This document shows, piece after piece, positions 9,851-21,400 of a DNA stretch of 44,692 nucleotides (position 1 is the first letter of the stretch; every line of letters starts with the position of its first letter). The stretch is from positions 128,534 to 173,225 of the forward strand of contig MNCI01025327.1 in NCBI GenBank assembly GCA_015680685.1. The letters run 5' to 3'. A model generated the notes under the pieces. It worked only from the letters and a program-made list of their open reading frames with translations. It made no database searches and was not told where the DNA came from. The stretch is from Gnetum montanum (Eukaryota; Streptophyta; Gnetopsida; Gnetales; Gnetaceae). The position numbers were made by a program, and so were the translations under genes.

Positions 9851-11765
9851 AGGTTGTTGTCGCTATTGAGGTGTAGTCCACCCTTGGTTTCTTGAGTCTC
9901 ACGGTGGTTCTTGGGACTTTGGGTGGTGTCATGCAGTGGTTGTCATTGCTGTATTGTAACGATTATAACTATGTGATATGAAATTTAATATATATGCGGA
10001 AAGTGGAATGCAAATGCATCCTAAAATCTAATAGTTACCAGAAGAATAATTGAATCAAATTTGTATAGAAGGTAAGTAATGCCTTGTTCTTTCTTAGAGA
10101 CTTCTAGAGTTTTTTGATAACAAGTTACAGGCACTACAAAATCAAAATAGGAAACATAATTAAGTGGACATAAGAATAATAACAGCTACATAATTATATA
10201 AGCATGATATTATATGTACATGTTTTCTCATCCTTCCACTATCAACATAAGTTCAATATGTCATTGCAGCCAAATATTATAGTATTCTGTTTTAGCATAA
10301 CCTTAGGAATCTTTCACTAATTTTTTAATGTAAAAAGTTATAATATTTTTTTTGTGAAACATTACATTTTTTTCCCAAATAACTCAATTTATTAGCCATG
10401 TACATGCAACCACTGTCAAAATTTTTAATTTAAAGTTATAATAATAGAACAATAAATGAAAATATAAAAATAATATAATCAATTGACATTTAAACATACT
10501 TGGTTTGCAAGTTTAAAGAAAGATATTCAAGATTTGGGTATTAACTCTTACTTGACTTTTAATAGAAGTGAATGATAGAAAAAAATTCATGTATCTGACC
10601 CCATGTAATTAGGATAAAGGCTAGGATGATGACATATATTGGAACCTTGTGAGAGTTACAAGAAAACTTTTTTAGAAAGGTTGATTTTTGTACTTTTTTG
10701 AAAATTTGGCTGAAAAGATCATGAAGCAATGAAGACTTTTCTCCATTGAAGAAGTCGGATATTTTTCATCAATTCCGTTATTTTTTGCAGACATTTTGTA
10801 AATCAATAAAGCTTCATTTTAAGTTGTAAGTTGTTTACTTTAAAATTTATCTTTTTTTGATCAATTATAAGCTTAGTTTTCTGCATCGTGTGTGTGTGTG
10901 TGTGATGAATTAGGTTTAGTGTAAGCAGATTGCTCAAATTCAAAATTGCTGAGGGTTTACTTATATTTATTGAATTCCGTTGAACGAGTAGCTTTTCTAT
11001 AAAAGTTTTAGTTTTAAACAGACTTCAATTATTAATTTTCATTTAGGATCGTGAGCTTTAATCAAATTTCTGTCCTTTCTTAGAGGATTGCTTTGTCATT
11101 GATATTTTTTGTGATTAATTTCATCAGGAAAAATCGGTAGCAGATTATTAGGGTGATCCTTACACTTCAGTAATTATTAATTTCATACACTTCAGTAAAA
11201 TCAATTCATAAAGCACTGTGGGTGTTTGAGGCTAAGACCTGGTAGTTGGATTGTTAGTGAATGTATTATTAAGAAATCTTTGTTACTTTTTGTTATTTTG
11301 CTAAGCATTAGAATATTTATTTCTTCATTCAATTTATAATAATTTGGAGTTCCAATAGTTAGCTTGAAAATCTATTTCATGGATAAAGAGGATACATTTA
11401 CAGCTTTCTATTCCTTATTAAATGGGTTTACATCTGCATTCACTCACTTATTTGAGGGTATTCAGGCCTTGGCAACTACCTAAACTTGAGTATCTAAGGC
11501 CTGTTGGTGGCCATATCCAAAGTTGTTGTCAACAGTATAGAAAGATCATTGTGAAATTCTTTGCCTACCTTAACAAGTTAGCTCATGTTGATTGGAGAAA
11601 GGCACCAAGAAGAGATGAGATGTCAATTTTGCTACAAATTCCTATTTTACAACCCTTTAGTTTTTCCTGATTTGAAAATGCTGTTTTTTAAAAATAAATA
11701 CTTCTTGTCTAAAGGATGAAGTCTTTGGTTGTGGTTCTTGAAGGCCATGGTCTATTACTGATTTT
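9851..11765. other. AT-rich stretch with a GT microsatellite
   Basis: No gene was recognised. A (GT)8 run lies at 10888-10904. A plus-strand frame at 11422-11670 (82 codons) has an ordinary amino-acid mix, including KAPRRDEMSILLQ, but matches nothing I know and has no clear splice context. I looked here for upstream VPS51 exons and found none. The stretch is probably intronic. Confidence 0.4.
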
Positions 11766-11935
11766 CATTTTTTTTCATGAAAAGGTCAGGCATTAAATTA
11801 AAGGAAAAGCGATTACAGAATTACACCATTTGGGGGGAGGGGGGANCAGGAGTTGGCCATAGCATTACATTCGAACCCATACCCTAAGAAACTCAACACC
11901 CTTATTGGGCAACTCCTCTTAGTCCTTGTATTGAG

Positions 11936-12205
11936 TCATTCAGGAGATCGTGGCAACTTGGTGTAAGGGCAAATCACCTTTTTCTGGGTGTGTATGACAT
12001 CTAGCATCACCTGAAAATGTTCCAATGTAATAAATGCTGTAGCCTCTTGCAATTCCTTATATTTCTCCTCACATTGCTTTTTGGCAGGTTCTATCCTAGC
12101 CTTATCTAGATGGAACTTGGTGGAAGTCATCTGGATGCATTGCCTCAGCGTGACCCAATAAACATTGCGATTTATGCCCATAACCACATATGGGCATTTC
12201 CCATG
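11936..12205 (-). pseudogene. LINE-C C-terminal domain 2 (GKxPY domain)
   Basis: An 83-codon open frame, with a few upstream codons, reads GKCPYVVMGINRNVYWVTLR, then KFHLDKARIEPAKKQ, KYKELQEATAFITLEHFQ and MLDVIHTQKK. It aligns along its length with LINE-D 25080-25343 and LINE-A 1255-1490. Confidence 0.6.
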
Positions 12206-13039
12206 TAGAACTAGTGCTGTGCATTGTCCTCATGTGTGGCCACTTGATTTCTTTGAATTTGTTTCTCCTCTAGGAGGGCCCTAACACATTGTTCTTCCTC
12301 TTGTTCCTCTCTTTGGAGCCGCTGGTACTCTTCTCGATGTAGATCCTTCCTAATTTGCTTCCTCAGTTGGTCCTCTGTGGCTCTCTTGAGTGCAACATCC
12401 TACAACTCATTTTGGCACTGCTCCTCTACCATTGCTTCTCTTAGTTGCTGCTCTTCTTCCTGGTGCTTGGTCCTGGCTTTCTCTTCACGTTGTTGGGACT
12501 CAACTTCCCAACATGCTTGCTCCTCAGCCCTGGCCTCAGTAGTGGCCTTATGTAGGTTAGCCTCGAACTTACTTTGCAACTATGAATATAGTCTTTCGCG
12601 GTTTGAATTTTTTCTTGCAAGGACGTTGGCTAACTCGTGGTGGATCCTTGCCAATCAGAGTTTTCCCCCACCCGCATTAGCTCCTCTCTTTCCTCCAGGA
12701 AGGCCCTTGTAGAGGAAGAGGACTCTCCCTCCTGTAGAGGTATGCATCGTATATATGTCATCTTAACAAGGATGGGCTTTGTTAGTGGTGGTTCCATAGG
12801 TTGCATTGCTCTCCAAAGGGCGAAAATCAGATTGGAGTGACATCCCCTTCTTCCTTGTCAGAGTGACACTAGGAAAAACATTGGAATGATAAGTGGCTGG
12901 CCCAATTGCATGCAATTGAGAAAGGCGAAATGCGCACCTTGGAGCTTTCACATGTTCCTTGATTGGACATAAAAGTATTCTACAAGCTCCATGGCATCTT
13001 GCTAGAGGGAGGGGAGGGGGGCAAAAGGCCAACTTGTGA

Positions 13040-13290
13040 ACCTACCCCCTCTTGATCTTAGGGATTGGACTAGGAAAGAAGCTTTTCACATCTAGGAGTG
13101 CACGCCCTGAGGGTAGCACCCTCTCCCCTACAGTCAGGAGACCAAGATAATCCACAATCCCAACCTAGGTAAGCTAGATGTAAACACCCCAGAAGGTGTT
13201 AAAATCCCCCCTCTAGCGTAAAAAGAAGGAAGTGTCAGTGAGATTTGGGTGATCGGTTAGAAGGGGAAGAAGGTCTTCCCATCCCATTCG
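13040..13290 (-). pseudogene. LINE-C C-terminal domain 1
   Basis: This is homologous to LINE-A 2330-2588. It reads DLLPLLTDHPNLTDTSF, then a degraded stretch with stops, then VDYLGLLTVGERVLPSGRAL and LLDVKSFFPS. The conserved order in two diverged copies supports this being a real protein domain of the element. Confidence 0.55.
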
Positions 13291-13981
13291 CAACACTAAT
13301 CCCCAAAACAGCTAGTTGGCCTTGAAGCTTTGGCAATCCAGTGCAAAGGTCATTGTGACCCCCATGGCAATTGTGGCCTCTTGCTAGAGCCTGGACACAT
13401 GAAGAGCAATATTTGCAGGTGAAGGCAGTGGCACAACTTGAAAAATTTGTTCATTCCTAGCCTGCTAGAGCATCCATAAGAAACACTTAATTTTCTCAGG
13501 CAAGCGGCCTCTCCAAATCTCCTTCCAGCCTTGAGTTGCAGGATATCTACTCATAAATTCATGTGTTTGAGCTCCAAGTAGTCCCATTTGATCTAGTTGT
13601 TGGGCGATTGCATAGATATTACACCAAAGGCAAGAGTCCTAAGAATTTGCTTGCCAAGGGGCATATTTTTATCTGGGGATTGTAACCCAATGTCTCCTTG
13701 ACTCGTCATGCAAGAAATGGTTGATGAGTGCTTGATATCCCATGACAACAACGTCCTAGAATCCCATCACACCCAAGCCCCTAGAGTATTTAGGTCACGA
13801 CACCTTTTCCTAGCACACAAAGTGCATATAGTCGTCCCCCTTTCCTCTAGACCAGATGAAGTTGTAGATAATTTGGTTGATTTTGATGATGACTCTTTTA
13901 GGGGGAGCAACAACTGTAGCCGTGTACCTTCGATCACCAATAGGACAGACGAAGCCAAAAGTAGAATTTGGAGGTCCGGTG

Positions 13982-14990
13982 CTACATTCTAGTTTCTATT
14001 CTTTGTATCAGACAAATCCAGGTATCTTTGTGATGCCATGCAAACATGGGCATTTCGAAGTATGCATCTTGTAGGGACCTTTGCAAGATCCTCAGGTTCT
14101 GACATATCTGTCCCTTTACTGCTATGTCAGTGTAGAAAAAATAGGTCATGGACTTTCCCCAGTTGACTTTGAGCCTGATCTTTTTGGACATTCTCTGAAG
14201 GGCTCTGAATATTGCTTCTACCTATGGGACTGCCACTCATGTGACAAGAATTTTGCATAGTGCTTAGCAATGCACGTCACCTCCTTAATCTTCAAACCAC
14301 AAATGTCTTCAGCCCTGCAATATGTATTCATAGTGTCCATAGCGATGATAAAGAGGTACAAAGATAGGGGGTCCCCTTGACGTAAACCATGGTGTGGGGA
14401 GGAGAATCCCTACAGTTGTCTGTTAATATCAAAAGAGTAGGCCCTTGATGCCTGAATGTCAATGCACAGATCAACAAACTTTGGGTGAAGCCCTTTTCGC
14501 AGCATAATGTCCTTAAGTGAAACCCAATAGATTGTATCATAGGCCTTAGCAATATCAAGATTGAGACATATACCTAGGAATTTTGCTTTCTGTACAGAAT
14601 GCATGATCTCTTGTAGTAATAGATTTTGATCTTGAATGTACCTGCCCTTGATAAATTCGGTTTTGTTGGAGGCCCACCAGAGATGGCATGAGTGGTTGTA
14701 GTCTAGCAACAAGTATCTTTGTAAACAGCCTAAGCAGCATATTACAGAACCCTATTGGTCTGAAGTGGGCCGGTTCAATGTGGTTGGCAACTTTTGGTAT
14801 CATTGCAGTTTTGGAACAGTTTATTTCATGCCCAACTTGTCCCCATTTGAGCATAAGATTAAAAGCATCAGCAATGTTGTCACAAAGGATGTTGAAAAAC
14901 TTTCCATCCATCCGGCCTTGGGGCCATGTCAGGTTGCATAGATCTGAGGGCCTCAGAAGGCTCTTGCTTGGTGACTTTCATCAACAATAA
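13982..14990 (-). pseudogene. LINE-C reverse transcriptase, degraded
   Basis: Blocks visible on the minus strand are a degenerate APGPDGW-like start, AMIPKVANHIEPAHFRPIGF, FIKGRYIQDQNLLLQEIMHS, LDIAKAYDTIYWVSLKDIML and LRQGDPLSLYLFIIAMD. The catalytic YxDD region reads KHYAKFLSH and lacks both Asp residues, probably through a small deletion. Frame changes occur near 14410 and 14690. Confidence 0.8.
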
Positions 14991-15062
14991 CTTCTACATT
15001 TGTTAAGGTATCATGGAAGCTACCTTGAGCAGCTCTGCCTAGCTTTCACACCACAGGCATCG

Positions 15063-15185
15063 TACCAACACAATGCATGTGGCATATGATGTAAATATTA
15101 GTATTGCAATACATGCAGCACAATACCAACACAATACATGCAACATATGATGTAAATATTAATATTGCAGTTATGTAAACATGTA
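15063..15185. repeat. 61-bp tandem duplication upstream of a VPS51 exon
   Basis: Two diverged head-to-tail copies start at 15063 and 15124 (TACCAACACAAT...GATGTAAATATTA). They end about 115 bp before the exon at 15300. They are AT-rich and non-coding. Confidence 0.75.
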
Positions 15186-15299
15186 TGTTACATTTCATTG
15201 TGCTGTATACGATCTTTTTCTTCTGCATTTGAAGAATATCTTTTGTATTTTCCAAGTTTGTAGTGGTTGCACACTTATTATTTTGCTGCTGTGTTGTAG

Positions 15300-15424
15300 G
15301 GCTTTTATCGACAATTTCTTCACAAAAAAGGTACGAGGAAAGTGAAAAGAAATCAATTTTACTGCAGGAGGTTCTAGAAAATGGAAAACGTTCGTTGCTT
15401 CAAGGAATTCTGGATGCCTTTGTG
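15300..15424 (+). CDS. VPS51: VPS51 exon a (first in window)
   Basis: The acceptor is GTTGTAG|GG and the donor GTG|GTACGA. Two bases complete a split codon, then 41 codons end in SLLQGILDAFV. These match the plant VPS51 segment just before the DFRQLLD motif. The upstream intron is phase 1. The 5' limit is less certain than the 3' limit because this part of the family is poorly conserved. Confidence 0.8.
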
Positions 15425-18400
15425 GTACGAACTCATGTTTTTTTAGCAATTAAATTTCTACTCTTTGACATGGCAAGCTTTCTTTTGGCACTTTTTATTT
15501 TCTTTATGTGTCCTATTAAGAGAAGATTAATGTAACTTTCTATACAACGTTTCTCAATTTGTTTCTTCATCATCATATTAAGAGAAATGTAATATACAAG
15601 TTTACCACCTGAAAATATTATAATATGCCAAATTAAAATTTTCTTATTAATAAAATATTATTTGTAAATGCAATATCACCTATATATATGTAATGTAATC
15701 CATTTGTAAATGCAATATCACCTATACATATGTAATGTATTTTAGTGCCAGTCATAATTTCAGAAATTGGATTGAATTGGGGAATTGGGAGCCAATGATC
15801 AATTTGATTGTAAAAATTGGAGAACAAAATCAGTGAAATCAGACATCAAATTGGTTTGAGTAGGGCAGCCCATGGAATGCAATATGTTTTGAGTTTGTTC
15901 TTTAAATTTTTTTAACAATGAAGTCATATTATTTCATGAACTCCCTAGCACGTTTCATTATAACATTTGTATATCCAGTGCCTATGTTTTACGCCAGACT
16001 CTACTCTAAAATGTCACCTCAGATAAATCCATAGTCATCTTCATACAGCCATCAACTATACAAAAATGTAACTGCATGACCAGATCCTGAATGTTCTTGT
16101 CTTTATTTTGTTTCTTGATGGCTGAGTGCTTGCCTGCTTATTTGTATGCCTTCTCAAGTTTGCTTCTCTTATCTTTATATGAGTCCAATGAAGTGAGGGA
16201 ATCTTTTGCACTTGAGCCAGCTATCACTGGCTTGATTGGCCTAATAGTATTCTTTAGGTTTGCATAGACATGGTAAAATTTCAGTTCCAAGTCAGTTCAT
16301 AATATCTAATTACTTTTGAGATGTTAAAATTTATCAATATCAAAGTTGTTGGAAATCATACGGTCATTGTTTCAAACAAAATTGATGTGTTTATACTATA
16401 CTTCTGAAATGTGAGTTGAATTGTACATTCTTATTTTCATTTTTGAGAGTCTGGATCATGGACCATGTAGAATCGTCATCCAGAATCACAAAATTGAAAT
16501 AACATAAACTATTATGTATTTGGAAAACATATGTACTTCTGTTAGCAAAATGTAACAAACAAGTTAGAATTACCTAGAATTGCATAGAATCATGTGGAAT
16601 CGTCTAGAATTGTGATCCATAATTGCATAGAATAGTCTGGAATCAAAATCACAATTTTAGCACTGATCTGGATCTCAGTGAATGAGATTGAGATTATGAT
16701 CCGTATTTCATAAGTATGACTTGTGGCTTCTTAAATGTTAATTTTCAATTTATTGGAGTTGATCCTTGCCCATATTTAGGTATATCAATGCTTATAAAAC
16801 ATATCGGCTTGGTAGCTTTGCAAGCATCTGGTTATAAGGAATGTTTTCAGATATTTGATTCTGATAAACAGATATAGCAATGTTTACAAATTCAATGTAC
16901 TATCCAGGATGTTTACCATAGAATATTTTTTGCTAATTTTATTTGCATTCCTTACATATGGGCTGCATCGATGGTCATGGAAATGACAGAATAGATGTTG
17001 ATATTTGTAAAATAACATATTTAAGAGTAACAAGCATTCTTGCTCACTGATGGTTCTTTCCAAACAAGGATGATCTCCAATGGAATTTAACAAACAAAGA
17101 CGATGGTGTTAAGGCATAATGGTTTCAGAATTTGCTCATGATTTTTTTTGCTTTTAAAAATTATTGCCCTTATATTACTTGCGTAGAAGATTCAATTTTT
17201 AACAGGTTATGGTGGATACGTAAGTAGCCTTCTCAAATTCTGATTAGCGAAGAATGAAAGAATTGATAAATATATTTCTGAATCTTGATAAAGTATTATT
17301 TTGATTCTAATACTTGTCTTTAGTTTCCTTTACTTCTCAGGATTTTAAAGAACTGCTTGATGATAATTTGGAGATATTAATCAAACTGAAGAGTATATTT
17401 ATTGACTGGGTTCAAAGAGGTTTCCAAAGTTTTTTTAAGGAACTGGTCGATACATTTCTTGGGCTTGCCCAAGGGGCTCTGCCAGATGATTACAAACATT
17501 CCTTTCCAGAAAGTATTCAGACAGAGAAGGTTTCATCTGGATTTGTGCTTGTATTGTCTCAGTTGTGTCTGTATATTGAGCACATTGTTATTCCCAGAGC
17601 AACAGAGGTGAGTAGCTCTAAAAGCTTTGACAACATTGTCCCTCGTATTTATATCAGACTTGCAGCATGGACCAACTATCTTTAAAAAATGAAATTGATG
17701 TGATTGTTATCATTCTGTTTATAACACTAAACGATAAGGATATAAAATCTTTATACATCGTTGACTCAGAACATGTTATCACTTACATATTATCTTCTTC
17801 AAAACTGCTTGAACAGATACCCAAGCATATTGAAACGTTCATGCTCAAAATTTGGCTTATATGGGCTGTCGTGCCCACCCATATTAAAATCTGTGATGCA
17901 GGGCCAGTCAATGCAGATACAGAAACACATAGTTGAATAATTGTAGGAATAACATAAAAATCTCCATCCATTACCCGTTCTTAACGTACCGTTGAGTATA
18001 TAATAATCAATAATCTTGCTAGGGATATGCAAGTTTGAATTAAAATTTACAATGCATGAACCACAGACTTGTATCATCAGTCTGAAACTAAAATTATTCT
18101 ATTATTGAATGTCTTGAAAGCCATTCAGTGGTTTCTATTAAATTACCAAAGCTAAATGTTACTTCTTCAACGAAATCTTATGGTGGATAGGCTCATGAAA
18201 TGTGACAGTGAATAAATAATTTTGATACCATGGGATGATCAACAGCTGTTACAAAAAGTTAATAATTGGAGCAGAGTTTTGTGATGAATCTGAAAAATTG
18301 GGTTGATGTTTGAATATTAAAAATTGGGTTGATGTTTGAAAAATTGGAGCAGAGTTTTGTGATGAATATTAAACATGATGCATTCAAATCAATTTTGGCA

Positions 18401-21400
18401 AATATTGGCTGTACTCCAAATTTTATTTAGTAATAAAATCATCTTTGTTATTGTTCAAGAAAGGGCAATCGTTTATACACCTCTTGATGACAGGAAATGG
18501 CTTGTGCTTTCCCTATTGGAACTGCTAAAAGTTATGAAGATGGACCAGCATTCATACCTGCCGAAATTTGTCGATTATTTCGTTCTGCTGGGCACAAGCT
18601 TTTGCATGCTGTGAGTATTGTTTCTGTGTTATTTATTGAAAATTTGTAAATATAATTAAATATCGTGTATTTTCTTATCCTGATATTCTTTCTTGTTTGT
18701 TAGATAATGACGAAATATTCTATGGCTGTATTTATTATGAAATAAATAATACATTTATGGTTTTCTTTAACCTATAAATGGTACTAGGCTAATTGAATTT
18801 ATGAATGGACAATCCTTTCTATTTTACTTCTAGTATTTGTTTGTGCTTGTTTTGTCTGTACCATTGGTAGTAGGTGAACCAGAGGCTAAAAATAAGAACA
18901 TTTTCTGTTTTTATGGATTACAGACTGTTTGACTTTGCAACACAGTTTAACTAGCCTTTACAAAACCAGAAAAAGTTGAAATTTTATGATAGACCTCATA
19001 CTTGTGATTATTAAAAACTTAGAAATGAATTTAACATTTTAAGCCAGCATTATGGAGTTGGTAGGAATCATGAGTTTTGATTATAGTGTGCGAATTTTTG
19101 ATGTCTTTTGATAGGACTTTCAAATCCTTGATTTGGTGAGGTGTTAGCTTAGTGGTAAGAATCTTAGCAAGAAAACACTAGGCAACATCTTTGATTCCAA
19201 TAGAAAAACACTGAATAATGGATGCAAAAAAATTCTATAAAAGGAATTCTAAAACAGCTCTACCTAATAAATCTGATAGTGTTTTAGTGGACATAAGTAA
19301 GTCAGTTTCAGTTTCAGTTTCAGAAATACAGAGAAACTGAAACTGAAGTTTCTATAAAGAGACCTTTCCAACCTTGAAAGAAGAATTTAGTTTCAACTAT
19401 TTCTTTTGCAAAATTTCTTGCTATCTTAACAAGATTTTTTGGGCATAACCTGTGGTTTTCAGTATTTCCCTTACAGACATAATGGATATTTTGTGTGAAA
19501 AGGAAATAGAACATTGGTTGAAAATGTTTAGGGATGATGAACGTTAATAATCTAGGATTCCAAGTATACGAGTGAACAGAAAACATCCTGAAGTTCATAA
19601 ACCATGTTCAAGAACTATATTAATTAGAGAAGTATTATTAAATTGCGTTATTATAATACAGTATATTTAGTGCAATGATCTAAGTGTAGTAAGTGGCTTA
19701 AAGATTCATTCATTCTTAGCTTGATATCCTTGAAAATTGTGCATCTGTTTTTGCTATAGTTGTCCGAAGAATTTTCAGTGGAAGAATTTTACTACGGAGA
19801 TATTTTACTTGCCCAGATATCTAGGTATACTAGAATAAGCTAAACCTCATCTATACTATTAAAACTTGAGTTGATACAAGCCTGCAAATTTAGAGTTATA
19901 TTTTTAAATAGCAACTTGAATTTTATTAAGTTCTTCTGAGGCCTTGGATGCTTTAGAAACAGTTTTTTACACTTGTTCAAATGTTTCTATGCTCATATAG
20001 GGATTGAAGTATTACAATTACTTGCATCATGATAACATTAACACAATGCATGAACATTTTAAGTGGTAATAATTTTTGTAAGTTGTGTGTTAGAGAAAAC
20101 AACTTGAGTTTTATTAAGTTCTTCTAAGGCTTTGAATGCGTTAGAAACAATTTTTAATTCTTGTTAAAATGTTTCTATGCTAATGTAGGGAATGAACTAT
20201 TATAATTCCTTGCATCATGATAACAGTAACACAATGCATGAACTATGTAATTGGTAAGAATTTTGGGAAGTTGTGTGTTGGAGAAAATAACACAGTAGAG
20301 GGAATTGACCAGAGAAACAACAATGTGCAAAAGATAAAAAGGATTAGCACTCAAAGGCATGATGCTTATCCTGCCACGGCAGGGTCTTGAGAGGTTGCAT
20401 GGATGAGTAAAAGCCTAACCTCTTTTGAGTAGCTGTGCCTAAGCTTTAACCTAGGTGTTATAACTTGAGAAACAAGCATTGTATGATCACTCCAAGTGGT
20501 GGTCCCTAATATGCAAGGAATAACCAAAAATCCTGAAAAATATATATAATGAAGTTTAAAACAAAACCAAAACAACAGCATGTGTAAAATGGCAAATAAG
20601 AGGTACAATATTCATGATATAAAACCCTAAGGAATAGAAGGAAACCTCTATAGTAGAAGCCTAGCTCATAATTTTTAATCCAATGAAGTGTGAACCAGGT
20701 TCACTCCAATATTAAATCACCTTCCAAACACTAAATCTAGATATTATGATAAGACAAACAATATGCTAAAAAAATAAAATGAAAACTAGCTGTCTTCAAT
20801 TATTTGAAAGAGAAGATTGCAATAAGGTTCTTAAAACCTACAAAACATCCAAAATCTCTTAAAGACACTCAAACAATGTTGCAGAGCATGAGGCTCTACA
20901 ACCACACAATGGTTGTTCTCAATGCAAGACAAAACCACAATAGAATCTCTACCACAACTTGGGATTGAGATCTCAACTCACAAGACACAAGAGACACCAG
21001 GCCAATACTCAAACAATTGACCTAGAGCTACATACACACTCATGCACTCTTCACATGTGCTCTCATAACATCTCACTCACATCTCTCCATGGTACAAGCA
21101 TGAAACACAATTCATATTTATTAACTAAGCAAGACAAAAGCCCTAGGAAACCTTACTCAAGCTCAACTTGAAGATCCTCCACTATTTCCATCTTTTTCTT
21201 CCATGTTTTGGTTGTTTCCAAACTTGGAACGACAACTTTGAAAGTTTCCTTGCCCCATTTGGGTTGTCTTTGGCCTTTTGGGGATGTCTTACTTTCAAAT
21301 TGGAATGCAAGGAAGACATATCATCTTGGTTGGGGACATCTCCAAAATTGCCTAGATGTCTCAACCCCATTGGAGCTAAGATGTCTCACTTTTTTGTGAG

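Larger units (their letters stand above)
11766..15050 (-). mobile_element. LINE-C: 5'-truncated LINE, inactive
   Basis: A minus-strand copy of the LINE-A type lacks ORF1 and the endonuclease. From 14990 down it has reverse transcriptase, a degraded zf-RVT region (about 13440-13960), C-terminal domain 1 (13040-13290), the coiled coil (12230-12760) and domain 2 (11936-12205). It ends at a T-run (11769-11776) next to CATGAAAAGGTCAGG. The 3' end differs in detail from LINE-A but resembles LINE-F at 28032, suggesting two subfamilies. No target-site duplication was found. An unresolved base lies at 11846 in a G-rich run. Confidence 0.8.

Noticed and set aside
11422-11670. Possible upstream VPS51 exon or other host exon (82-codon frame)
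   Set aside because: The translation does not align with any VPS51 segment I know, and there are no convincing flanking splice sites. It is left as an unassigned open frame.
19137-19215. Functional tRNA gene
   Set aside because: The acceptor, D and T stems do not pair, and the B-box is imperfect. It was recorded only as a SINE-like relic.
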